DNA of 6,431 nucleotides from Thiomargarita sp. GTDB lineage: Bacteria; Pseudomonadota; Gammaproteobacteria; Beggiatoales; Beggiatoaceae. The stretch covers positions 1 to 6,431 of the forward strand of contig DAOVZS010000120.1 of assembly GCA_030635005.1 (NCBI GenBank), in the 5' to 3' direction. Under the pieces are notes generated by a model. That model was not told the DNA's origin. It saw only the letters and a list, made by a program, of their open reading frames with translations, and ran no database searches. The translations under genes were made by a program, and so were the position numbers. Of this stretch, positions 1 to 5,112 are shown one piece after another (positions within the stretch are counted from its first letter, which is position 1; the number at the start of each line of letters is the position of its first letter).

Positions 1-2
1 AG

Positions 3-17
3 AATATAAACTACAGG
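3..17 (+). repeat. Left copy of a 15-mer that bracket the nuclease-like gene
   Basis: AATATAAACTACAGG here is identical to 1264-1278, in the same orientation. Both copies open into an inverted repeat: the 86-bp palindrome here and a smaller hairpin at 1273-1304. The two copies lie on either side of the gene at 188-1030. They may be members of a dispersed repeat family or the edges of an inserted unit. Confidence 0.6.
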
Positions 18-94
18 GATTATTTTTAAGAATGGATAAGGCACAACCAAGCGTGTCTTTGACTTATCCTTTCTTAAAAATAATCCGTGTAGTT
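9..94. repeat. 86-bp near-perfect inverted repeat (MITE-like or REP-like palindrome)
   Basis: Arms at 9-40 and 63-94 pair at 30 of 32 positions; the mismatches are 16/87 and 33/70. The loop is 22 nt (41-62). Pairing stops sharply at 9 and 94, so the unit begins AACTACA and ends with its complement, as a discrete inserted palindrome would. The outer stem contains GGATTATTTTTAAG and the inner part GGATAAG. No reading frame lies inside. It could be a non-autonomous mobile repeat, a dispersed intergenic palindrome, or a bidirectional terminator for a gene left of the window. The structure is certain by inspection; the function is unknown. Confidence 0.85.
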
Positions 95-187
95 ATTGAA
101 AAATTTCAAAACATCATCCTCGAAAAAACAGGATTGTGTGGTATCATATTATAAATTGAATCTTACAAAATAACCTGACACCTATCA

Positions 188-1030
188 ATGAATAATACAG
201 AGACAGCAGAAGAAAAGGAAGAAGAAAAAATACGGATAAAATGGCATCGTCTCTTTGGCGTCACCTTAATTGATTACTTTACCCATTCAAATTATGAGGT
301 AGAATTAGAAAAGGAATTATCACTTAAGAAGCAATATTTAGACATTGCCATTATTAAGAAAAGGGTGGGCACTCCCTTAAAAAATATGCCTGTAGGTTTA
401 GAAACACTTGCAGAATATAATTTAATGACCTACAAATCTTTACATGAACCTTTAGATGATTGGGCTATTGAAGAATTGATAGGCTACTATAGCAACTACA
501 GAAAAATAATAAGCCCTTCCTTACAAAAATTATTACCGAATAAGCAGTTTAAACTCTATGCCATTTGCACTAGATATCCTACGAAATTATTAAGTAATGA
601 TATGCTAATGACACCACTGGCTACAGGCATTTACAATGTTATATGGGGTAAACGCACCATCACAATTATTGTATTAAGCCTTGTTGCAAAAGAAATACAT
701 AATGCACTGTGGAAATTGTTTAGTGGAAATAAGGAAGGGTTTATCTTTGGTAGTGACCATTATCAATGGAAATGTAAAGAGGAAGAGGGTGCATTAAATC
801 AATTATATCGTTTATACAAAATAAAAGGAGGCAAGATGTCTTATACAATGGAGGATTTTACTAAGGATTACATGAAAGAACATTTACATGTATTAGATGT
901 ACATGACAGATTGCAAGGCATGGCGGCAAGTGATAGATTGAAAGGTATGGCGGCAAGTGACAGATTACAAGGCATGTCAGCAAAAGATATCAAAGCATAT
1001 CTCGCAAGTATTGAGAAAGAACCTAAATAA
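188..1030 (+). CDS. PD-(D/E)XK / Rpn-like nuclease-family protein with C-terminal degenerate repeats
   Basis: A 280-aa soluble protein, probably of the PD-(D/E)XK superfamily related to Rpn (recombination-promoting nuclease, YhgA-like) and transposase-like proteins; activity is inferred. Residues 1-14 are highly acidic. The fold cue is a strand pair with E37, E39 and D52 in QYLDIAII, followed by GLETLAEYNLMTYKS (70-84), where E72, E75 and K83 could complete a nuclease site. The segment HEPLDDWAIEELIGYYSNYRK (86-106) and the strand LYAICTRYP (123-131) fit family members as I recall them. The C-terminus carries three 9-residue repeats of the DRLxGMAAS type (240-266), resembling the RLxGLsxEE tails common in Rpn-like proteins. 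No Shine-Dalgarno precedes the ATG, and the next Met is residue 67, so the start is chosen by length. Single-gene transcript between repeats, with its own terminator. Mobile or selfish origin is plausible. Confidence 0.6.
   Translation: MNNTETAEEKEEEKIRIKWHRLFGVTLIDYFTHSNYEVELEKELSLKKQYLDIAIIKKRVGTPLKNMPVGLETLAEYNLMTYKSLHEPLDDWAIEELIGYYSNYRKIISPSLQKLLPNKQFKLYAICTRYPTKLLSNDMLMTPLATGIYNVIWGKRTITIIVLSLVAKEIHNALWKLFSGNKEGFIFGSDHYQWKCKEEEGALNQLYRLYKIKGGKMSYTMEDFTKDYMKEHLHVLDVHDRLQGMAASDRLKGMAASDRLQGMSAKDIKAYLASIEKEPK
905..985 (+). repeat. Three tandem 27-bp units in the 3' end of the nuclease-like gene
   Basis: Units at 905-931, 932-958 and 959-985 encode DRLQGMAAS, DRLKGMAAS and DRLQGMSAK, followed by another D. 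Units 1 and 2 differ at only a few bases and unit 3 is more diverged. The period is a multiple of three, so copy number can change without breaking the frame. Confidence 0.85.
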
Positions 1031-1044
1031 CGTATAAATACAAG

Positions 1045-1072
1045 CCTAGGGGGCAAAACCCCCTTAGGTTTT
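1045..1072 (+). terminator. Intrinsic terminator of the nuclease-like gene
   Basis: CCTAGGGGG (1045-1053) pairs with CCCCCTTAGG (1059-1068), with one bulged base and a 5-nt CAAAA loop. TTTT follows at 1069-1072. It starts 14 nt after the TAA stop at 1028-1030. GC-rich stem plus U tract is a good rho-independent terminator in an otherwise AT-rich region. Confidence 0.85.
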
Positions 1073-1190
1073 ATAACATTACCTCTTCCAACCTCAATCC
1101 AATCTGAATCACACGCTCTTTAATCACCGCTTCCTCGGCGATAACAGTATCCATTTGAAGTATTAATTTAATAGAATATCATACATTAAG
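1071..1190 (-). pseudogene. Possible gene remnant (open reading fragment)
   Basis: On the minus strand a frame open from 1178 can start at ATG 1154 and runs to a TAA at 1073-1071. It gives 27 aa beginning MDTVIAEEAVIKERVIQIG and ending LRLEEVML. The sequence looks protein-like (alternating acidic, basic and hydrophobic residues) and its base composition is more coding-like than the flanks. It has no Shine-Dalgarno, an upstream in-frame stop (1181-1179), and its stop codon lies in the T tract of the neighbouring terminator. It may be a scrap of a decayed gene, or chance. I do not recognise the family. Confidence 0.2.
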
Positions 1191-1240
1191 GCATAAAACA
1201 AGCGATTTTAGCATACTTTCTTAAAAGCCCTACTAATGTA

Positions 1241-1259
1241 CCTGTCTAAAATAGACGGG
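1241..1259. repeat. Small hairpin, 8-bp arms
   Basis: CCTGTCTA (1241-1248) pairs with TAGACGGG (1252-1259) around AAA, with one T-G wobble. It lies 5 bases before the second copy of the AATATAAACTACAGG repeat, so both may belong to one compound repeat unit. A GGGGG run (1257-1261) follows on the plus strand. Confidence 0.45.
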
Positions 1260-1263
1260 GGTT

Positions 1264-1304
1264 AATATAAACTACAGGAATTATAATCCCATCATAATCC
1301 TGTA
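1264..1304. repeat. Right copy of the bracketing 15-mer with hairpin, downstream of queA
   Basis: Bases 1264-1278 repeat 3-17 exactly. TACAGGA (1273-1279) pairs with TCCTGTA (1298-1304), and after one bulged A the stem continues for four A/T pairs. It begins 7 nt past the queA stop on the minus strand and could act as a weak queA terminator, although no good U tract follows. The shared 15-mer suggests a related, shorter member of the repeat at the left edge. Confidence 0.55.
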
Positions 1305-1310
1305 TTATTG

Positions 1311-2345
1311 TCATTGCTTGTGTGATGCAGACAAAAACATCGCATCTCCATAACTGAAAAACCGATATTGTTGTGCAATGGCATGTTCATAAGCCGACAA
1401 CACAAGAGACTTCCCAGCAAACGCACAAACCAACATTAATAAAGTGGATTCAGAAAGATGAAAATTGGTCAACAAAGCATCCACACTACGAAATTGATAA
1501 CCCGGTGTAATAAATAAACGGGATTCTCCCTCATAAGGCGTAATAACACCGTGAGCAGAAGCCGTTTCTAAAGCACGTACACTGGTCGTACCCACAGCAA
1601 TCACACGTCCTCCCCGAGCACGGGTTGCCTTGATTTGTTCACACACCTCTTCAGATACTTGAAGATACTCGCTATGCATCTTATGTTGACTAATATCATC
1701 AACACGTATCGGTGAAAATGTGCCCGCACCCACATGTAAAGTAATAAATGCTTTTTCTACGCCCATCATCTCAATCTGTTTCAATACATGCTCATCAAAA
1801 TGCAAACCAGCCGTTGGGGCAGCAACTGCTCCTGGTTGTACGGCATACACCGTTTGATAACGGTTGATATCACGTGTGCTATCCCTACGTTTAATATAAG
1901 GTGGTAATGGAATATGTCCAATAGCATGCAAAATATCATATACCGTATGTTCATTATTAAATGCTAACTCAAAAAAATTGTCAACACGTCCTAAGACAAC
2001 CGCTGTGATATTCTGATCAAAATATAATGTCGTTTGTGGCTTGGGCGCATGATTACTCCGTAATTGTGCTAATATTCGATGCGTATCAAGTACCCGTTCT
2101 AACAATACTTCTACTTGCCCGCCTGATGACTTATGCCCAAATAAACGGGCAGGAACAACACGTGTATTATTAAAAACTAATAAATCACCTGCATTCAACA
2201 ATGTAGGCAAATCAATAAAACGCATGTCTTGAAATTGAGATTTGTGTGCCCCAATATGTAATAAACGGCTACCAGAACGTGTCGTGCTGGGTTGTTGAGC
2301 AATTAAATGGTCTGGTAAAATAAAAGAAAAATCAGTACGTTGCAT
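1311..2345 (-). CDS. queA: S-adenosylmethionine:tRNA ribosyltransferase-isomerase
   Basis: QueA transfers and isomerises the ribosyl part of S-adenosylmethionine onto preQ1 at the wobble position of GUN-anticodon tRNAs, making epoxyqueuosine, the penultimate step to queuosine; it acts in the cytoplasm. The 344-aa protein is full length (about 340-356 aa is usual). Family signatures in order: FNNTRVVPARLFG (58-70), LPPYIKRRD (147-155), RYQTVYA (162-168), GAVAAPTAGLHF (172-183), TLHVGAGTFSPIR (202-214), GTTSVRALE (252-260), FITPGYQFRSVDALLTNFHL (278-297), STLLMLV (300-306) and YRFFSYGDAM (327-336). No key motif is missing. The ATG at 2345 gives the canonical N-terminus (QRTDFSFILPDHLIAQQP) but has no evident Shine-Dalgarno. 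tgt, its usual partner, is not seen in this window. It is divergent from tRNA-Leu, with overlapping control regions. Confidence 0.98.
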   Translation of the reverse strand: MQRTDFSFILPDHLIAQQPSTTRSGSRLLHIGAHKSQFQDMRFIDLPTLLNAGDLLVFNNTRVVPARLFGHKSSGGQVEVLLERVLDTHRILAQLRSNHAPKPQTTLYFDQNITAVVLGRVDNFFELAFNNEHTVYDILHAIGHIPLPPYIKRRDSTRDINRYQTVYAVQPGAVAAPTAGLHFDEHVLKQIEMMGVEKAFITLHVGAGTFSPIRVDDISQHKMHSEYLQVSEEVCEQIKATRARGGRVIAVGTTSVRALETASAHGVITPYEGESRLFITPGYQFRSVDALLTNFHLSESTLLMLVCAFAGKSLVLSAYEHAIAQQYRFFSYGDAMFLSASHKQ

Positions 2346-2367
2346 TATTTAGTTGACAAATCAAAAA

Positions 2368-2386
2368 AGATTATTAATAATAATCT
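2368..2386 (-). promoter_or_regulatory. Terminator-like hairpin in the queA leader
   Basis: On the minus strand AGATTATT and AATAATCT pair perfectly (8 bp) around a 3-nt loop, and a T run follows directly at 2368-2363. It lies about 20 nt before the queA ATG and downstream of the likely promoter. All but two pairs are A-U, so it would be a weak terminator. It may be an attenuator-like element, or simply an AT-rich palindrome. Confidence 0.3.
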
Positions 2387-2408
2387 GATAAAAAAAGAGA
2401 TAAAAGTG

Positions 2409-2436
2409 TTGACATTATATTTTTGTATGATAATAT
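2409..2436 (+). promoter_or_regulatory. Sigma-70 promoter of tRNA-Leu
   Basis: A consensus TTGACA (2409-2414) and a TAATAT (2431-2436) are separated by 16 nt. TTGACA is a perfect -35 box. A G/C-richer stretch follows the -10 (GGGC at 2440-2443), as in stringently controlled stable-RNA promoters. The predicted start is about 2443, roughly 12 nt before the mature 5' end. It may also serve the two genes downstream. Confidence 0.7.
2414..2419 (-). promoter_or_regulatory. Candidate -10 element for queA
   Basis: The minus strand reads TATAAT here, 69 nt before the queA ATG, and it overlaps the last base of the tRNA-Leu -35 box. No convincing -35 box is present at the right spacing, so the call rests on the -10 match alone in AT-rich DNA. 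Confidence 0.3.
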
Positions 2437-2454
2437 GATGGGCACTTCATAAAA

Positions 2455-2541
2455 GCCGGGGTGGCGGAACTGGTAGACGCGCTAGATTCAAAATTTAGTG
2501 GTAGTAATACCGTGTCGGTTCGATTCCGACCCTCGGTACCA
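2455..2541 (+). tRNA. tRNA-Leu, anticodon CAA
   Basis: An 87-nt class II tRNA with a long variable arm that reads UUG codons. Acceptor GCCGGGG (2455-2461) pairs with CCTCGGT (2531-2537) using two G-U pairs, followed by discriminator A and encoded CCA (2539-2541). The anticodon stem is CTAGA/TTTAG around TTCAAAA, with the anticodon at 2489-2491. The variable arm is GGTA-GTAA-TACC. The T arm is GTCGG/CCGAC around TTCGATT. The whole closely resembles E. coli tRNA-Leu(CAA). Confidence 0.97.
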
Positions 2542-2548
2542 AATAAAA

Positions 2549-2575
2549 TATCCAAAAATGTCTCATTTTTGGATA
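2549..2575 (+). terminator. Perfect 12-bp hairpin after tRNA-Leu (weak terminator or processing site)
   Basis: TATCCAAAAATG (2549-2560) and CATTTTTGGATA (2564-2575) are exact complements around TCT. The hairpin starts 8 nt after the CCA end. No U tract follows on either strand, so it may end tRNA transcription only partly, or guide 3' trimming, leaving read-through into the gene at 2604. Confidence 0.5.
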
Positions 2576-2603
2576 ACCTCGATGTGCAACATGTCTTCAT
2601 ATT

Positions 2604-3272
2604 ATGTTTATTGAATATACCTTTAGTATGGATGATGGCAAGGTTTTGTCCTATAAAGTCGAATTCGATAGGACACGCGATCGTATTTTAGACAAAAATA
2701 TTTATCCTGCTTGGACTCAATTAGATTTTCACCAATGTTCAAATTGTCCCCTTAACCTCAAAGAATACTCTCATTGTCCTGTGGCTATTGATGCTCATGA
2801 GATTGTATTGGGATTTGCAGAAGTGCTGTCGTGTAAAGAGGCAGATATTCGTGTGATCACCCTTGAAAGAGAGTATTTTAAACATACTGATGTACAAACG
2901 GGTTTAAGAGCATTAATTGGTTTTGTCATGGCCAGTAGTCCATGTCCTATTTTACATCCCTTACGAGGTATGGCATATTATCATCTGCCCTTTGCCTCAC
3001 TTGATGAAATCGTTTTTCGTGTGGCTTCAGCATATCTATTACATCAATATTATTTACACAAAAAAGGTAAACCCGTTGATTTAGAATTTGAAGGTTTAAA
3101 AGATAATTTTAAAATCTTGCAATCCTTGAATTATCATTTTTCTGATCGTATTCGTGCGGCCTGTGATGCTGATGCCAATTTAAATGTATTAGCGACCTTA
3201 TTTACCATTTCATCAATGTTATCACTGTCTTTAGATAAACATTTACAGAAACTTGAATATTTATTTGACTAA
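2604..3272 (+). CDS. DUF6901-like cysteine-containing protein, first tandem copy
   Basis: A 222-aa soluble protein of unknown function. The pattern matches a proteobacterial hypothetical family I recall as DUF6901; the number is from memory. Layout: N-terminal strands FIEYTFSMDDGKVLSYKVEF (2-21), YPAWTQLDFHQCSNCPL (34-50), YSHCPVA (55-61), RVITLERE (83-90), a segment with SSPCPIL and RGMAYYHLPFAS (111-132), and a C-terminal helical part. Cysteines 45, 48, 58, 114 and 187 are kept in the next gene, so a metal or Fe-S site is conceivable but unproven. There is no signal peptide or clear membrane helix. The ATG at 2604 is the only usual start after the in-frame stop at 2574, yet no Shine-Dalgarno precedes it. 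It lies 62 bases behind tRNA-Leu with no promoter visible between, and 14 bases before its paralogue, so the pair is probably an operon. Confidence 0.75.
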   Translation: MFIEYTFSMDDGKVLSYKVEFDRTRDRILDKNIYPAWTQLDFHQCSNCPLNLKEYSHCPVAIDAHEIVLGFAEVLSCKEADIRVITLEREYFKHTDVQTGLRALIGFVMASSPCPILHPLRGMAYYHLPFASLDEIVFRVASAYLLHQYYLHKKGKPVDLEFEGLKDNFKILQSLNYHFSDRIRAACDADANLNVLATLFTISSMLSLSLDKHLQKLEYLFD

Positions 3273-3289
3273 AAGGAGGGATTCCATTG
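3273..3289 (+). promoter_or_regulatory. Strong Shine-Dalgarno fixing a TTG start
   Basis: AAGGAGG (3273-3279) directly follows the stop of the upstream gene and lies 7 nt before TTG at 3287. The nearby GTG at 3291 is in another frame. The next in-frame Met is beyond the conserved IFIEY start, so TTG is the best start. Confidence 0.8.
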
Positions 3290-4000
3290 AGTGAATCTAA
3301 AAATATTTTTATTGAATATCAATTTACACTGGGTAATGGAAAAGAGTTAAATTATAAAGTGTATCTTGATAGATTCCGAAAAAAAAAGCTGAATAAATCT
3401 CATTATCCTGAATGGGCACAATTACAATTTAAACAATGCGGCAATTGTCCATTAGAGCTAAGTGAATATTCTCATTGTCCTGTCGCTCTTGATATTAAAG
3501 ATATTTTAACAGGATTTCAGGAAATTTTATCCTTTAATACTGGGGACGTGCGTGTGATTACCCCAGAACGTGATTATTTTAAAAATTGCGATGCAAAAAC
3601 AGGTTTAAGAGCTTTAATGGGATTGGTGATGGCTACCAGTAATTGTCCTATTTTATCAAAAATGCGCGGAATGGCACGTTATCATTTACCTTTTGCCTCA
3701 ATTGATGAAATTGTATTTCGGATGACTTCTTCATATTTATTAACACAGTATTATGTTTATAAAGAAGGGAATACAGCCGATTGGGACTTGACTGGCTTAA
3801 AACAATATTACCAAGACTTACGCACACTCAATAATAGTTTTCGCGATCGCATTAATATTGGATGTGAGGCAGATGCTAATTTAAGCGTATTATCAACATT
3901 ATTTTCAATTTCATCTTTATTAGCAGTCAGTTTAGAACACAATCTTAAAGAACAAAAAAACCTGTTTTTTGATTTCTCAAGTCCATTATCCTCGATGTGA
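3287..4000 (+). CDS. DUF6901-like cysteine-containing protein, second tandem copy
   Basis: A 237-aa paralogue of the preceding gene: ungapped alignment from residue 7 gives about 127 identities in 222 (57%, counted by eye). Conserved blocks are YPEWAQLQFKQCGNCPL (40-56), EYSHCPVALD (60-69), VRVITPERDYF (88-98), TGLRALMGLVMATSNCPIL (105-123), RGMARYHLPFASIDEIVFR (127-145) and the helical CEADANLSVLSTLFSISSL (193-211). The shared cysteines are 51, 54, 64, 120 and 193. Compared with copy 1 it has six extra N-terminal residues and a short tail ending SSPLSSM. It starts at TTG with a strong ribosome site, unlike copy 1, so it may be the better translated member. Its last 15 bp overlap the end of the convergent HAD gene. 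Function unknown; I infer a local duplication that has diverged for some time. Confidence 0.78.
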   Translation: MSESKNIFIEYQFTLGNGKELNYKVYLDRFRKKKLNKSHYPEWAQLQFKQCGNCPLELSEYSHCPVALDIKDILTGFQEILSFNTGDVRVITPERDYFKNCDAKTGLRALMGLVMATSNCPILSKMRGMARYHLPFASIDEIVFRMTSSYLLTQYYVYKEGNTADWDLTGLKQYYQDLRTLNNSFRDRINIGCEADANLSVLSTLFSISSLLAVSLEHNLKEQKNLFFDFSSPLSSM

Positions 4001-4591
4001 AGCTCCCCAAAATCCATACCACCGAAGCATATGATGTTCTAAAAAACGTAAACTCATAAAAAAAAATTCTTGGATAGGGCGTTGAGACCAGCAGACATAA
4101 GCTTTTGTAATATAAGTGACGTGTACATTCGCAATACAGGCAGCCAACACACCTGTTAATAAACGATCATCAACTAACATTACAGATGTGGAGGCTTGCC
4201 CAGTTAAAGCCATAATTTTATGTAATCCATCAGGATAAGGCTTTTTTTTGACACCCGTAATATAACGCACGCCTGCATAATGCTGATTAAAATACTGAAT
4301 ACGGCTTACTAAAGGTTTATTAGATAATACAAATAGATTGTCAGCACCGAATATATTGATACAATCATGCAACCACTGGTGTAACTCCTCAACAGGTTGA
4401 GAAGCACCATCTGCAGCTAATACGCCATCAAAATCAAGCACCAACACTGCGACCCCTTGTTTTTTCAAAGTAACAGGTGATATTTGATATAATTGTTGGA
4501 GAGGCGGTGTATTTTTAACAATTGAGGCTAAAGTATGATGATAGCGATGCAACATCTGCATGCTAAAATAAATGCGTTTTAATAATTTCAT
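3986..4591 (-). CDS. HAD-superfamily hydrolase, YqeG-like
   Basis: A 201-aa cytoplasmic protein with the ordered haloacid dehalogenase motifs: motif I DFDGVLAAD (53-61; nucleophile D53, acid D55), motif II serine in VLSNKP (88-93; S90), motif III lysine probably K117 in KKKPYP, and motif IV VMLVDDRLLTGVLAA (137-151; D141, D142 for Mg2+). The motif IV context recalls the YqeG/GEP4-type IIIA group (GDQLLTDVLGGN), but a residue usually D in that group is G147 here. Phosphatase activity is likely and the substrate is unknown. About 45 residues precede motif I, basic at the start. No Shine-Dalgarno precedes ATG 4591; Met11 or Met13 could be the true start. It lies 52 nt downstream of the three-paralogue cluster on the same strand, with an inverted repeat between, so co-transcription is uncertain. 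Its 3' end overlaps the convergent gene by 15 bp. Confidence 0.75.
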   Translation of the reverse strand: MKLLKRIYFSMQMLHRYHHTLASIVKNTPPLQQLYQISPVTLKKQGVAVLVLDFDGVLAADGASQPVEELHQWLHDCINIFGADNLFVLSNKPLVSRIQYFNQHYAGVRYITGVKKKPYPDGLHKIMALTGQASTSVMLVDDRLLTGVLAACIANVHVTYITKAYVCWSQRPIQEFFFMSLRFLEHHMLRWYGFWGASHRG

Positions 4592-4603
4592 GGTATGTCA
4601 GAC

Positions 4604-4632
4604 AAAACCAAGTTTTTAAAACGCTTGGTTTT
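4604..4632 (-). terminator. Inverted repeat between the paralogue cluster and the HAD gene
   Basis: AAAACCAAG (4604-4612) and CTTGGTTTT (4624-4632) are exact complements, 9 bp, with an 11-nt loop. On the minus strand it starts 11 nt after the stop of the last paralogue, and the 3' arm ends in TTTT. It may be a modest intrinsic terminator that reduces transcription into the HAD gene. Confidence 0.45.
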
Positions 4633-4643
4633 ATCAAAATCTA

Positions 4644-5066
4644 TCAACTAGGAATTTCCGAATACCATTTCGTGCCAAAAAACCCACCTTCTTTGGCAAT
4701 CCAACCATTTTCTTCTATCATTTTTTTAAGACGTCTTTTCATCTCAGGCTCAGGAATTTTACCTTTACTGTATTTTTTAAACATCGCAAGTGCGTCTGAA
4801 AATTCCTTTTGATCCACTTTGCCATCATTATGAGCAAACGTGTCTAACATATCTTTCGCACGTTCTTCGGCATCCCGTTCCAAAACTAATCCCTTTTCTG
4901 ACACCAATTGTCTCATGATAGCCAAGCCTTCTTCTATCCCAATACCATATTTAATACCTTCTTGAAGGATTTGTTTTTCTTCTTGACGATCAATATATTG
5001 ATCATCAAAAACTTGAAGCATCACATACTCAACAAACTTCTGTCTAACATCATCCGAAATAGCCAT
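4644..5066 (-). CDS. TerB/EF-hand-like acidic-motif protein, third tandem copy
   Basis: 140 aa, small and soluble, with no signal peptide or membrane segment. Two acidic motifs stand out: DDQYIDRQEEKQIL (21-34) and NDGKVDQKEF (80-89), spaced like the repeated DG-x-I-x3-E signatures of TerB-type helical domains or degenerate EF-hands. The first positions of a canonical EF-hand loop are not acidic, so calcium binding is doubtful. The C-terminus carries NGWIAKEGGFFGTKWYS (119-135), shared by all three copies. About 60% identical to the copy at 5560-5979 by eye. GAGGAA (5081-5076) lies about 9 nt before ATG 5066. It is the last of the cluster, 46 nt after the middle copy. Function unknown; the TerB relation is inferred from the motif pattern only. 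Confidence 0.72.
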   Translation of the reverse strand: MAISDDVRQKFVEYVMLQVFDDQYIDRQEEKQILQEGIKYGIGIEEGLAIMRQLVSEKGLVLERDAEERAKDMLDTFAHNDGKVDQKEFSDALAMFKKYSKGKIPEPEMKRRLKKMIEENGWIAKEGGFFGTKWYSEIPS

Positions 5067-5112
5067 AAGTAATATTTCCTCAAAAATTGAAAAAGATAAT
5101 CGTATTCAACAT

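Noticed and set aside
96..109. TTGAAA-AA-TTTCAA palindrome as an operator
   Set aside because: Short and A/T-rich, with no clear promoter beside it, so chance is likely.
905..985. CRISPR-like repeats
   Set aside because: The units are adjacent without spacers and encode an in-frame protein repeat.
868..1056. 62-aa minus-strand frame with repeated LSLAAMPCN
   Set aside because: Its repeats are the antisense of the 27-bp tandem units in the nuclease-like gene; it has no independent support.
2455..2541. tRNA-Leu as an integration attachment site
   Set aside because: No integrase gene and no repeated tRNA 3' end is visible in the window.
2415..2600. 61-aa minus-strand frame containing GRNRTDTVLLPLNFESS
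   Set aside because: Antisense translation of the same tRNA-Leu, another common mis-annotation.
2461..2691. 76-aa plus-strand frame beginning MAELVDALDSKFSGSN
   Set aside because: It is translation of tRNA-Leu, a well-known false gene, and continues out of frame into the first DUF gene.
3808..4017. 69-aa minus-strand frame
   Set aside because: It lies antisense to the conserved 3' part of the second DUF gene and shows no family features.
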